Positions 1 through 8,571 of a stretch of DNA of 64,000 bases are shown here, in pieces. The translations under genes were made by a program, and so were the position numbers. The notes under the pieces are model-generated. The model ran no database searches and was not told the origin of the DNA. It saw only the letters and a program-made list of their open reading frames with translations. Each line of letters opens with the position of its first letter. Within the stretch, counting starts at the first letter, position 1. Origin of the DNA: Acidobacteriota bacterium (GTDB taxonomy: Bacteria > Acidobacteriota > Aminicenantia > UBA2199); NCBI GenBank assembly GCA_025456205.1, contig JALOLA010000006.1, positions 23,057 through 87,056 of the forward strand, written 5' to 3'.

Positions 1-598
1 TGGGAAAGCCGCAGGCGGCGATGCGCTCAGCTTGGGAGGGGCTTACGGCGATGACCGCCTGGGCGCGGCGCAGCGGCTCGCTGATGGTTTCCTTTATGGT
101 GCCATTGGCGTTGCGGAATTCAACAAAGGGAAAATCCCCCATATGCTCGGTGATTAGGTAGGGAAGCTGGAAAAGCAGGCTCAGCTTCATGGCGATCCAA
201 CCGCCGGGAAAAGTTACATGTGCGTGAATGAGATCCACATGGCCGAAATCGATGCGGACGCGCCGCAGGATCTTGCGACAGGCCCGCTCCTGACCCAGGA
301 TGTTCCCCATTTTCCATTTTTTAGACCATTCAATCGTCGGCCGGCGGTATTCGCAGACGTTGGGCGACAAAAAGTGCTTTTTGGCCTTGAACTGCGAAAA
401 AAGAAAATCGGCCAGCACCGCCGCGGTTTTCAACGGATTACTCGCGGAAAGAGTGTAGCGGCGCTGCCCCCAGACGGCGACGGCGATCTTCCAGCCTGGA
501 CGCATCTGTCCAAGACCGATGGCCTGCTCTTTGATGAAGATCCCTCGAAGGGATTCTCCTGGCCAGGGATACCACGAAGGGATGATGAGGATGTTCAT
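1..598 (-). CDS. Glycosyltransferase family 4, N-terminal part (runs off window)
   Basis: About 199 codons of the N-terminal half are visible; the gene continues past the left edge. The translation starts MNILIIPSWYPWPGESLRG, the typical N-terminal Rossmann strand and PS(W/F)YP motif of GT-B family 4 glycosyltransferases. It continues with a DLIHAHVTFPGGWIA segment and a LPYLITEHMGDFP segment (family: acceptor-side domain, substrate-binding loops). The ATG overlaps the stop of the upstream GT2 gene (ATGA), so the two are translationally coupled in the polysaccharide operon. The role is presumably adding one sugar to the surface glycan on the cytoplasmic face; the sugar specificity cannot be read. 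The C-terminal nucleotide-sugar domain lies outside the window. Confidence 0.85.
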   Translation of the reverse strand, partial: MNILIIPSWYPWPGESLRGIFIKEQAIGLGQMRPGWKIAVAVWGQRRYTLSASNPLKTAAVLADFLFSQFKAKKHFLSPNVCEYRRPTIEWSKKWKMGNILGQERACRKILRRVRIDFGHVDLIHAHVTFPGGWIAMKLSLLFQLPYLITEHMGDFPFVEFRNANGTIKETISEPLRRAQAVIAVSPSQAERIAACGFP

Positions 599-1608
599 GC
601 CCCACCGCCCCTGTTGCGCTTCCATCCAAGTGCCAGAGCGAGATTGGCCAAAAAATGAACGGCGCTCACGCGGATTCTTTGCAGGTGATGATACAACGGC
701 ATCAGCTTGTTCAGCAGCAGATAAAGGCGGGCGGGATTTTTGGCTGACGGCCATATGGCCATGGCTTTTTTCAAGTGCGTGTCCCCCATGCCGTACCAGC
801 CCCGGCCGCGGCTTACGACACGGCCAAACCAGATGTGGCGGTGAGCCAACCTTTTGCTGGCATTGGCGGTCCATCCCGCATCATCCAGTAGGCCCTTGCT
901 GCCAAGCTCAAGGAAAAGCTGCGCCAGAACTGTCTGGGCTTCTTTTTGGTGGGGCCCCGCTTTTTGGCTTCCCTGCCCGGGATGGATTCGCCATCCGGCG
1001 AGAGGCAAAGGCACGCGGCCGAATTCGTAGCGCTGCAACAGGCGAAACCACATCTCCATGTCCTGGGAATACCGCAACTCCTCGTTAAAAAGCCCGACTG
1101 AATCGAAGCATGCGCGCCTGACCATCAATGTGGAGCCGTTGATGTACTGGCGGCCGAACAGCGCCTTCAGCGCTTCGTGCCGGGGCAGCCAGGGGGTGGC
1201 GACCTTGCCGGTTATCGCGCCAACGGCATCGATGAGGAAATAATCGGCATAGCAGGCGGCGATGTCTTTGCCGCCCAGCAACGTTTCGGCCTGTAGTGCG
1301 GTCTTTTCGGGCAGGAAGATGTCATCGTGGCTCAGCCAGGAGAAATAGGCGCCACGCATCTCCCTCAGCCCGAGGTTGAGGGCGCTGGCCACGCCGCCGT
1401 TTTCCTTGGCGAAGTAGCGAATGCGCTCCCCGTAGGCAAGGGCGATCTTCGCGGTTTCGCCGCCGTCGTTGGAACCGTCATTGACGACCAGCACCTCGAT
1501 CTGGGGATAGGTCTGGGCCAGGGCGCTGTCGATGGCTTCCCGCAAATAGTTGCTGCCATTGTAAACGGGGATGACGATGGAGACCAGCGGAGTGTTTCTG
1601 CTATTCAT
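595..1608 (-). CDS. Glycosyltransferase family 2
   Basis: 337 aa. The N-terminus VSIVIPVYNGSNYLREAIDS, followed by VLVVNDGSNDG and the metal-binding SHDD motif near residue 95, identifies a GT-A fold inverting family 2 transferase. A QDMEMWFRLL segment near residue 185 matches the usual catalytic-base (ED) region. The C-terminal ~100 residues are basic and helical with hydrophobic stretches, plausibly membrane-associating. It lies between two GT4 genes, overlaps the next gene by 4 nt and has a 13-nt gap to the preceding one. It likely transfers one residue to the lipid-linked glycan; donor and acceptor are unknown. Confidence 0.88.
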   Translation of the reverse strand: MNSRNTPLVSIVIPVYNGSNYLREAIDSALAQTYPQIEVLVVNDGSNDGGETAKIALAYGERIRYFAKENGGVASALNLGLREMRGAYFSWLSHDDIFLPEKTALQAETLLGGKDIAACYADYFLIDAVGAITGKVATPWLPRHEALKALFGRQYINGSTLMVRRACFDSVGLFNEELRYSQDMEMWFRLLQRYEFGRVPLPLAGWRIHPGQGSQKAGPHQKEAQTVLAQLFLELGSKGLLDDAGWTANASKRLAHRHIWFGRVVSRGRGWYGMGDTHLKKAMAIWPSAKNPARLYLLLNKLMPLYHHLQRIRVSAVHFLANLALALGWKRNRGGGA

Positions 1609-1621
1609 TTCCCAGGGTCAT

Positions 1622-2929
1622 TCATCCAGGCATTCGCTCCTTGTGCCGCGCAATCGCATCCTGGTAAAACTGCAAATTGCGCATGACGTACAAGGGAAAG
1701 GAATATTCCTCTTCGGCGATCTTGCGTCCCTGCTGCCCCATCGTTATCCTCAGGTCGTCTTCTTCAAGCAATCTGGATATGGCTGCGGCCAGCGCCTCGC
1801 TGTTCATCGCCGGGACGGTCAATCCCCCGCGTGGCGCCTGGATTATTTCTGGCAGGGCGGTGCCGTCGCATACGATGACTGGAGTTCCGCATGCCAATGC
1901 TTCCACTGCCATCAGTCCAAATGCCTCTTGAATCGACGGCATTACGAACAGGTCCGCTGCACTCAAAGCGTCCACGAGGTTCTCGCCATCGAGCCAGCCG
2001 CGATCGTAGACCCGGAATTTTGGTTCCAAGCTGGAAAATTCGGAACCATCTTGTAGGATCAATAAACTGGCGGGTTTTTGCGTTTCGATAAGATCCAAGG
2101 CCTCCTTGAGCCAGCGCATGCCTTTATATAGATATTGGTCAGATCCTGACTTGATGCCTCTGAAAGCGATTATTTTTTGCTCGGGGGCCAGGCCCAATCG
2201 CTTGCGCGATTCCTGCTTGGAACGAGGAGTGAATGCCTGCAAATCGATGCCAAAAGGAATAAGCCGGCAGGGGAATCGATTGAGCAACGGACTCTTTTTG
2301 ACCCGTTCGAATGTCCATTTTGAAGCAACGACCAGATTTAAATCAGCGTGTCCGTAGATTTTCTTTTTGATGCGCCAGTGCATGGCCGGGATATGGTGGC
2401 GAAACACGGAGTGGCCTCTCGGATGAGGGCAACGGCCCCGACAGCCAGTCAGCCACTTGTCGCACTCAAATGAATGAAGGCACATTCCCGTCAGGGCCCA
2501 ACTATCATGGATGGTCCAAACAATAGGCTTTAATCGGGACAACCGGGGCAAGGATAATATGCTGAAGAACGCATCATTTTGAATGAGTTGAAGATGGATG
2601 ACGTCCGAGCGGTGGAAATATGATTGATCGGAGAGTATTGAACCCCCTATGCCAGTGAGCCCATCCAAGCCCAGTCGGGTGTCAAACTGCCTGGCAATAT
2701 TGTCCCATAACCAAAGTGGGCTCGGCTTTAGGGGGCGCAAGCCGTGGATGTGCGGCTGATCTGACGTTCGCCTCCAAACCGCCATTTCGGCATGGTCGTC
2801 ATTGGCAAGGAAACGATTCATGTAGAATCCGGTGAACCTCCCGCCTAACAGATCCGTGTTGCTCACATGCAGGATGTTCAATGCCTTTGCCTGATCAGTC
2901 TGATTTTCGTCCTGGATGCTTGGCCACAA
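1622..2929 (-). CDS. Glycosyltransferase family 4 (group 1)
   Basis: 435 aa from the first ATG. The C-terminal domain has LVDALSAADLFVMPSIQEAF followed by GLMAVEALACGTPVIVCDGT, the E-x7-E nucleotide-sugar binding signature of GT4 enzymes. The N-terminal domain contains VIHLQLIQNDAFF and a WTIHDSWALTGMC segment. A GCRGRCPHP cysteine cluster near residue 160 recalls WbcM/WcaC-like colanic acid-type transferases (family recollection, not tested). The start is uncertain: the ATG at 2929 overlaps the fkbM-like gene by 35 nt, and a TTG about 16 codons in (before NILHVSNTD) would fit the family N-terminus better. The sequence is moderately AT-richer than the export genes downstream of 6400. Confidence 0.87.
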   Translation of the reverse strand: MWPSIQDENQTDQAKALNILHVSNTDLLGGRFTGFYMNRFLANDDHAEMAVWRRTSDQPHIHGLRPLKPSPLWLWDNIARQFDTRLGLDGLTGIGGSILSDQSYFHRSDVIHLQLIQNDAFFSILSLPRLSRLKPIVWTIHDSWALTGMCLHSFECDKWLTGCRGRCPHPRGHSVFRHHIPAMHWRIKKKIYGHADLNLVVASKWTFERVKKSPLLNRFPCRLIPFGIDLQAFTPRSKQESRKRLGLAPEQKIIAFRGIKSGSDQYLYKGMRWLKEALDLIETQKPASLLILQDGSEFSSLEPKFRVYDRGWLDGENLVDALSAADLFVMPSIQEAFGLMAVEALACGTPVIVCDGTALPEIIQAPRGGLTVPAMNSEALAAAISRLLEEDDLRITMGQQGRKIAEEEYSFPLYVMRNLQFYQDAIARHKERMPG

Positions 2930-3716
2930 AAAAACCGCGCGAACTAGAATTGTGTTCGGTTTGAATCATGCTCATTTCATAGCCGTATCGATAGAGGAAT
3001 TTTTGTACGTTGAACATCATGGCAATGTTGTGGATCTCGATGAATAGGATGGGTTTCTCTGATAACAGCAGCTCCGAACTGCCTTTCAAAACAGCTTGCT
3101 CGGCGCCCTCCACGTCGATTTTGATCGCAGAAGGAATCGGTGCAAGATTGTCGAGGATCATGGTGTCTGCTTTGATGGTGCGGACTTGAATCTGCGCAAA
3201 TGATCGATAGGCATTCGCGTTTTCAGGTGGGATGATCCTATCTAAGTGGCTTCCGGAACTTCGGCCATTGTCCACTTCGGGACTGAAGATGAATGTTTCT
3301 TCTCCATCCGAATCAGACAGTGCATAGTTGAATGTGGTGACTCGTTGCGCCAGAGCGGGATTCTTCTCCAAGTTCTTTCGAAAACGTGCAAGGTTGTAAG
3401 GGTTGGGTTCAAATGCAACAACGCGTCCGGAGAGCCCAACCAATGAAGCGAAGGCAAGCGAATGGTAGCCGATATGTGCGCCCACGTCCCATATGGTGCT
3501 CGATTCGATCCCACCCAACTTCCTGATTGCCTGAAAAAAGAAAGAGTCGTAGCCGCCTTCCATCATCTCCCGGTTCCAGGATGCGGAAGACTTGGAAGCA
3601 AGAAACAGCGAGTGCCCGCGCAGCGGCCCTGCGGAAACCTCGACCCAATCAGGCCCCGAAGTCTCTTTTCTTGCTCTTAATTTAGAACACCAGCGATGCA
3701 AAAGATTTTTTTTCAT
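2895..3716 (-). CDS. FkbM family methyltransferase
   Basis: 273 aa. Family features visible are IWDVGAHIGYHSL (SAM-binding motif I), VVAFEPNPYNLARFRKNLE (acidic ribose-binding loop), AIKIDVEGAEQAVLKG and ILFIEIHN. FkbM-type enzymes O-methylate sugars or polyketides; in this cluster a sugar hydroxyl is the likely target. The gene is AT-rich compared with DegT/Wzm and overlaps the next glycosyltransferase, so it looks like part of the strain-variable portion of the cluster. Confidence 0.85.
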   Translation of the reverse strand: MKKNLLHRWCSKLRARKETSGPDWVEVSAGPLRGHSLFLASKSSASWNREMMEGGYDSFFFQAIRKLGGIESSTIWDVGAHIGYHSLAFASLVGLSGRVVAFEPNPYNLARFRKNLEKNPALAQRVTTFNYALSDSDGEETFIFSPEVDNGRSSGSHLDRIIPPENANAYRSFAQIQVRTIKADTMILDNLAPIPSAIKIDVEGAEQAVLKGSSELLLSEKPILFIEIHNIAMMFNVQKFLYRYGYEMSMIQTEHNSSSRGFFVAKHPGRKSD

Positions 3717-3738
3717 TTAGAGAGAATTCATTTTAATT

Positions 3739-5577
3739 TCAATCCAATACTCGCCTGAACCAAAAACTGGAGGGCCATACGTCAGGGTAAAACGGATAAT
3801 CTTTTCCCAAGTCCCGAAACGCGGGAAAGACCTTTTCCAAAGCAGCGGGATAATTTACATGCATGAAGCTGCTTCCCCACAGGACTTCAAAGGCTGGATT
3901 GAAGCTCAAGAAAGCCTGCAAAATATATTGTTCGGTCCAAAAAAAACGATCTTTAAATGTCCATTTTTTGGGGTATTCCCTGGGGATAAAAATATCATGG
4001 ATGTGAATGATCACTCCTTTTTTCAGTCGCGGAATGATCTCGAGAAAAATGTAGTTGACGTCGCCGCCGATCTGAATGACATGCGTTGAGTCAATAAAAA
4101 GGATGTCATTTGCCCTCAACTTTGAGAAGTAATCGAGATCCACGTCTTGCAGCTTTTTTTCCATCAAACCGGATAGCCCTTGAAAACCTGATCGGACAAT
4201 TTTATTCGGATGTGGGTCTATTGAGAATAATTCCGTTTTGACCTGGTTTTTTCCCCAATTCATGAGGCATGCCCGTGCCGCCAAATACGTGGTCGATCCT
4301 GATCCGACTTCGATTATTGTTTTGGGTTTAAAGTAGCGAATCATGCAGTGGAATACTTCAGCGTCCACTGTCAGGAAAGCGCCATTTTTTCGGTAGAATT
4401 CGTGGGCAATGGCTGTCTGTTCCCGGGGGAACCCCCATTCTTCCGTGAACGGGGGGAATTTTTCGGTCAGAAGTTCATGCTGTTTCTTTATGTTCATGTC
4501 AATGCCGACAAGTTCCGATGTCTTTTTCCAGATCTCATCTCCAAGCGTTCTGGTGTCGGGAATCGGCTGATGGAAATGAACGGGGACGATATGGAACCCC
4601 AAATTCTGCCAGTGGTCAAAATTTTGGGTCTCCTTAGCTATCCTTGGAAGGCAAAATGTTGCCATCTGGCGGAAGAAAGAATTTTTTTTGTGCGTAACGC
4701 CTTGCAGCAAAGTGCGACCCATTTTAATGCAAAATCCGAGTCCCCTGCGGAAGGGATTATTCTGGCGACGGCGGGACATGTCTCGAGAAAATGCATATTC
4801 AAAACGCTCGGGCTGTGTTTGGGCAGAGGGGAGAACCGGAAATCCCATTGTGAAGGCGTTGGTCCATGCGTCATTGCTTTCTTCCAAAGAAGTTGACATG
4901 GGAAGGGCTGGAACAAAAAAGTGTCCCCCAATGGCTAGAAACCCGCAATCCTTCATGTAATTATGCAGCGACTGGCTTGTATAGCGATTGCAATGCATTC
5001 CGGATGTTTCTTCGTATTCATCACTGGTATCTCTGGCCCTCGGATTTAATCCATCGCGAATCACATCATTGTCTATTGGATATATCGGGGTATTGATGAC
5101 GATAATTGCCCGGGCCGCCAGAACATCGTGCATCCGTTTCAATATCTCAGTCAGCTCTGAGCGCGGGACATGCTCAATAAAATCCAGCATCAATACGATA
5201 TCGAAACTTTTATTATCCTCTTCTTTTGCATAGGATTTGAAAAAGTGAAGAGCATCATCACAATAAAGATCAGCGGCTACTTGGTAATGGTTTAGAAATT
5301 CTTTGGCGATCGCATGGGCGTCGGGAGAAAAATCAACTCCAACGACTTTGGCGGCCCCTCTTTCTTTGGCATACTTGATCATTGCTCCCCGCCCATGCCC
5401 AAGATCAAGAACCGTCTTCCCGCTGAAATCCACACGCTGGAGAATATTCAAGTCGAATTCACGAACCTTGCCTTTTTTAAATTCTTCAACCCCCTCGGCG
5501 CCATAAAGGGTTGGATTGCCCAAGGGGTCTTTTTTTAGGAAGTATGCCTTGGTATACTTGTGCCTCACGAAACCCAT
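3739..5577 (-). CDS. Fusion protein with two class I SAM methyltransferase domains
   Basis: 612 aa, about twice a single methyltransferase. Domain 1 (about residues 40-220) has TVLDLGHGRGAMIKYA (motif I), VVGVDFS (motif II) and FDIVLMLDFIEHVPRSEL (the methyltransferase-11/23 type post-I motif). A linker of ~150 residues follows. Domain 2 (about residues 400-560) has TIIEVGSGSTTYLAARA, ELFSIDPHPNKI and ILFIDSTHVIQIGGDVNYI, which resembles the Methyltransf_24/cephalosporin hydroxylase-like group. It lies directly upstream of the FkbM gene and downstream of wzt. By analogy with WbdD-type chain terminators it could cap glycan chains, but that is inference; no kinase domain is seen. The gene is AT-rich. 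Confidence 0.8.
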   Translation of the reverse strand: MGFVRHKYTKAYFLKKDPLGNPTLYGAEGVEEFKKGKVREFDLNILQRVDFSGKTVLDLGHGRGAMIKYAKERGAAKVVGVDFSPDAHAIAKEFLNHYQVAADLYCDDALHFFKSYAKEEDNKSFDIVLMLDFIEHVPRSELTEILKRMHDVLAARAIIVINTPIYPIDNDVIRDGLNPRARDTSDEYEETSGMHCNRYTSQSLHNYMKDCGFLAIGGHFFVPALPMSTSLEESNDAWTNAFTMGFPVLPSAQTQPERFEYAFSRDMSRRRQNNPFRRGLGFCIKMGRTLLQGVTHKKNSFFRQMATFCLPRIAKETQNFDHWQNLGFHIVPVHFHQPIPDTRTLGDEIWKKTSELVGIDMNIKKQHELLTEKFPPFTEEWGFPREQTAIAHEFYRKNGAFLTVDAEVFHCMIRYFKPKTIIEVGSGSTTYLAARACLMNWGKNQVKTELFSIDPHPNKIVRSGFQGLSGLMEKKLQDVDLDYFSKLRANDILFIDSTHVIQIGGDVNYIFLEIIPRLKKGVIIHIHDIFIPREYPKKWTFKDRFFWTEQYILQAFLSFNPAFEVLWGSSFMHVNYPAALEKVFPAFRDLGKDYPFYPDVWPSSFWFRRVLD

Positions 5578-5590
5578 GCAGCCTCGTCTC

Positions 5591-6886
5591 CTATAGTTTA
5601 TCCTCGTCTAAAAGACTTGTCGCCCAGGCAAATTTTGGCCGGACAACCCCCGCCCATCCTTTTGAATATTCCTTTTTCATTTCCCCGGTTTCATGGACCG
5701 CAAAAAAAATAACCCCATTGCCCTGGATGTCCTGCCATTCATCCCGGGTATTGGCAATACCGACATCGACTGAATAACCTTCATTGTTTAAGAAATTGGC
5801 GGGAATTTTGCATGTGGACCTATACAGGCCTTTAGGGCGTGGTTTCCCCGCCCATTCGTCTTTTAACAGATTCGCCGACGGCCAGTTGACGGAAACAAAG
5901 ACGATCGAATTCAATTTGTCACGCAATTGAATGCCTACATATAGAGGTTGGCCTTGCTTAAGATTCCAATAATCAATTTCAATTTCAATTTCCTTGTCAA
6001 TAAGTACATTGGCTGACACTTCACCGGCACTTCTGATCCGTACGGCTTTTATGTGCACATTCTCGTTACCTGGAGACGATTCAATGTCCGTCCAGGCCAT
6101 TTCTCCCTGGGATTTGGCGCCTTGCGAAACATACTTCGATATGGCTTCATGGCTGTTGCCCGAAAAAGCCATCTTCCCCTTGTCAAGCCAAATGGCATGA
6201 GAACAGAGATTGGCTATGGCGCCCATATTGTGGCTGATAAAAAGAATGGTTCGTCCTTGCTTGGCCACGTCACCCATTTTGCCCAGGCACTTTTTTTGAA
6301 ATTCGGCATCCCCTACGGCCAGGACTTCGTCGATGAGAAGAATTTCCGGCTCCAGGTGAGCGGCCACTGAGAAGGCCAGGCGAACGTACATGCCTGAGGA
6401 ATAGCGTTTGACCGGGGTGTCGAGAAATTTCTCCACTTCCGCGAAAGCCACGATCTCATCGAACTTGCGGCGGATCTCGGCGCGGCGCATGCCCAGGATG
6501 GCGCCGTTGAGAAAAATGTTCTCCCGGCCGGTCAGTTCGGGATGGAACCCTGTGCCCACTTCGAGCAGGCTGGCCACGCGGCCGCGGATCTCCGCCCGGC
6601 CCTCGCTGGGCTCGGTGATGCGGCTGAGGATCTTCAGCAGCGTGGTCTTGCCGGCGCCGTTGCGGCCGATGATGCCGAGTTTGTCGCCGGGCTTCACCTC
6701 GAACGAAATATCGCGCAGGGCCCAGAATTCTTCCCTTTTAGGTGCGGTGGCTTTTTGCAGCAGCCGCTTGGCATTGCCGGCCAGCATGTCGCGCAGCGTC
6801 TCGTAGCGCGGCCGCGACTGGTGGCGCAACAGGTATTTCTTGCCCAGCCCGTTGGCGCGGATGATCGGTTCCGTTTCAGATGACAT
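5591..6886 (-). CDS. wzt: Polysaccharide ABC transporter ATP-binding protein with C-terminal glycan-binding domain (Wzt-like)
   Basis: 431 aa. The nucleotide-binding domain has Walker A GRNGAGKTTLLK, signature YSSGMYVRLAFS, Walker B EILLIDEVLAVGD and the switch histidine in ILFISHNMG. Residues ~255-431 form an extra beta-rich domain typical of Wzt proteins that recognise the terminus of the undecaprenyl-linked chain. The start overlaps the permease by 11 nt. The gene is a compositional mosaic: 6601-6660 (ATPase) counts 42/60 G+C, whereas 5941-6000 (C-domain) counts 19/60. This suggests the substrate-recognition end was exchanged together with the neighbouring modification genes. Confidence 0.93.
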   Translation of the reverse strand: MSSETEPIIRANGLGKKYLLRHQSRPRYETLRDMLAGNAKRLLQKATAPKREEFWALRDISFEVKPGDKLGIIGRNGAGKTTLLKILSRITEPSEGRAEIRGRVASLLEVGTGFHPELTGRENIFLNGAILGMRRAEIRRKFDEIVAFAEVEKFLDTPVKRYSSGMYVRLAFSVAAHLEPEILLIDEVLAVGDAEFQKKCLGKMGDVAKQGRTILFISHNMGAIANLCSHAIWLDKGKMAFSGNSHEAISKYVSQGAKSQGEMAWTDIESSPGNENVHIKAVRIRSAGEVSANVLIDKEIEIEIDYWNLKQGQPLYVGIQLRDKLNSIVFVSVNWPSANLLKDEWAGKPRPKGLYRSTCKIPANFLNNEGYSVDVGIANTRDEWQDIQGNGVIFFAVHETGEMKKEYSKGWAGVVRPKFAWATSLLDEDKL

Positions 6887-7718
6887 CGGCGAAATAGCGC
6901 TCGGTGCGGCGGAAATAAATAAGGCCGGAGGCGAAAACCAGCAGTATCAGCAGGAGCGACAACCAGAAGCCGGCCCAGTAGATCTCCGCCTTCCCGCGCA
7001 GCAGTGACCAGCGGAAGCCGTCGATGATGCCCACCAGCGGGTTCAGTGAATACAAAAGCCGCCAGCGCTCGGGGATGACGGCGCTGCTGAATCCGACCGG
7101 TGAGATATACAAGCCGAACTGGACGACGAAAGGGACGATGTAGCGGAAATCACGGTACTTGACGTTCAGGGCCGAGAACCAGAAGCCGCAGCCAAGGGCC
7201 AGCAGCAGGGCCAGGAGCAGGAAGATGGGAACAAAGAGGATACGCGCATCCGGAAGATACCCGTACCCGGCCATCAGGACCAGCAGCAGCGCCAGGGAAA
7301 TGAGGAAGTCCAGCAGGTTGACCATGACCGAGGAGACAGGGATGATCAGTCGTGGAAAATAGATCTTGGAGATCAGGTGGGTGTTCCCCAACAGACTGTT
7401 GCTGCTGTCTCCCAGGGCGCCAGCAAAGAGCTGCCAGGGCAGCATGGCCGCGAAAACCAAGACCGGGTAAGGGATGCCCGCCGACGGCAGCTTGGCCAGC
7501 CGCCCGAACACCAGCGAAAAGACCGCGATGGTCAGCAGTGGTCGCAGCAGGCTCCAAGCCATTCCCAGCACGGCCTGCTTGTAGCGAACCAGGATGTCGC
7601 GCCAGGAGAGGAACAGGAAGAGCTCGCGGTAGTTCCACAGGTCGCGGAAGAACTGCCGGCGGCCCTTGCCGGCCTCGATGATCAGCAGTGGAGTCGTCCT
7701 AGCGCTGGCGGCTGCCAT
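6876..7718 (-). CDS. wzm: Polysaccharide ABC transporter permease (Wzm-like)
   Basis: 280 aa from the ATG at 7718 (MAAASARTTP); an earlier in-frame ATG at 7781 would overlap the upstream methyltransferase by 83 nt and has a non-family extension. It is an ABC2-type permease with six predicted transmembrane segments. It carries the family RYKQAVLGMAWSLLRPLL segment at the first cytosolic loop/TM1, and NLLDFLISLALLL, FWFSALNVKYRDFRYIVPF, and YSLNPLVGIIDGFRW near the C-terminus. With Wzt it flips lipid-linked glycan across the inner membrane. It overlaps the upstream gene by 20 nt and wzt by 11 nt. Confidence 0.92.
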   Translation of the reverse strand: MAAASARTTPLLIIEAGKGRRQFFRDLWNYRELFLFLSWRDILVRYKQAVLGMAWSLLRPLLTIAVFSLVFGRLAKLPSAGIPYPVLVFAAMLPWQLFAGALGDSSNSLLGNTHLISKIYFPRLIIPVSSVMVNLLDFLISLALLLVLMAGYGYLPDARILFVPIFLLLALLLALGCGFWFSALNVKYRDFRYIVPFVVQFGLYISPVGFSSAVIPERWRLLYSLNPLVGIIDGFRWSLLRGKAEIYWAGFWLSLLLILLVFASGLIYFRRTERYFADVI

Positions 7719-8571
7719 TTTTATCGGCCAGGACGATGTCCTGGGAAGAGAGAAAGTGGCCGCGCCCGCTCCAGGAGCCATAGCGGACAGGCTCGCGGAT
7801 AACCAGGCCGGCTTCGTGGTACATGGTGCGGATCGTGGCTTCCTCGTGGGCGATGCTGGCCTCGGGCAGCTTGGGGTCGATGGCCAGGCTGGAGCCGAAG
7901 GGATGGCGGAAACGGCTGTTCATTTTTTCCAGGCGCCCGCGCGTTTCCCCGTCCAGCAGGAAATAGGTCGTCAGCAGCCGGCCGCCGGGCCGCAGGACCC
8001 GCGATATCTCCCGGAGATAATTCTCGATGTCCTGGATCAGCATGTGGGTGAACACGGAGGTGAGAAAAACGAAGTCGAACTGTTCGCCGGCGAAGGGGAG
8101 GCGGAAGGACGCGGCTGCCAGCCGCCCCCCGGGGTTGGTCTGTTGGTTGAGCACGTCGACATGCTGGAAATTGAAGCGCGGGAAGCGGGGGGTGATGTTC
8201 TTCCGGCACCAGGCCACTTCAGCCGGCGCGATGTCGAAGCCCTCGTAGCTTCCCGTATCATCGAGATAGGTGGTCAACGGGATGGCCATGCGGCCGACGC
8301 CGCAGCCGACCTCCAGCACTTTCTCGGCGGGGCGCAGATGGCCGAGCTCGATGAAGTATTGGAGGAACTCGCGGCCGATGGCCGCGAAATCGCCGTCGCC
8401 CACCGTCATCAGCGAGCGGGGCGGTTGCAGGCCGTCCCTGCCCGGGCGCAGGAGAACCGCCAAGTCTTGGGGAAGATAGTACAGCCGCCGCAGCAGCGGG
8501 AAGCGATAATAGCCCCGGCGCAGGAGCGACTGCATCCCGGCCGGGAGATATTTTCGCGCCAGCCTCTTCAT
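7699..8571 (-). CDS. Class I SAM-dependent methyltransferase
   Basis: 290 aa. Motif I is VLEVGCGVGRMAIPL near residue 80; YEGFDIAPAEVAWC is the acidic loop; FDFVFLTSVFTHM and VLRPGGRLLTTYF are the post-motifs of the Methyltransf_11/25 group. Its stop and start overlap its neighbours (4 nt with the aminotransferase, 20 nt with wzm), so it is co-expressed with the exporter. The substrate is probably a nucleotide sugar or the nascent glycan (inference from position). Confidence 0.85.
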   Translation of the reverse strand: MKRLARKYLPAGMQSLLRRGYYRFPLLRRLYYLPQDLAVLLRPGRDGLQPPRSLMTVGDGDFAAIGREFLQYFIELGHLRPAEKVLEVGCGVGRMAIPLTTYLDDTGSYEGFDIAPAEVAWCRKNITPRFPRFNFQHVDVLNQQTNPGGRLAAASFRLPFAGEQFDFVFLTSVFTHMLIQDIENYLREISRVLRPGGRLLTTYFLLDGETRGRLEKMNSRFRHPFGSSLAIDPKLPEASIAHEEATIRTMYHEAGLVIREPVRYGSWSGRGHFLSSQDIVLADKNGSRQR

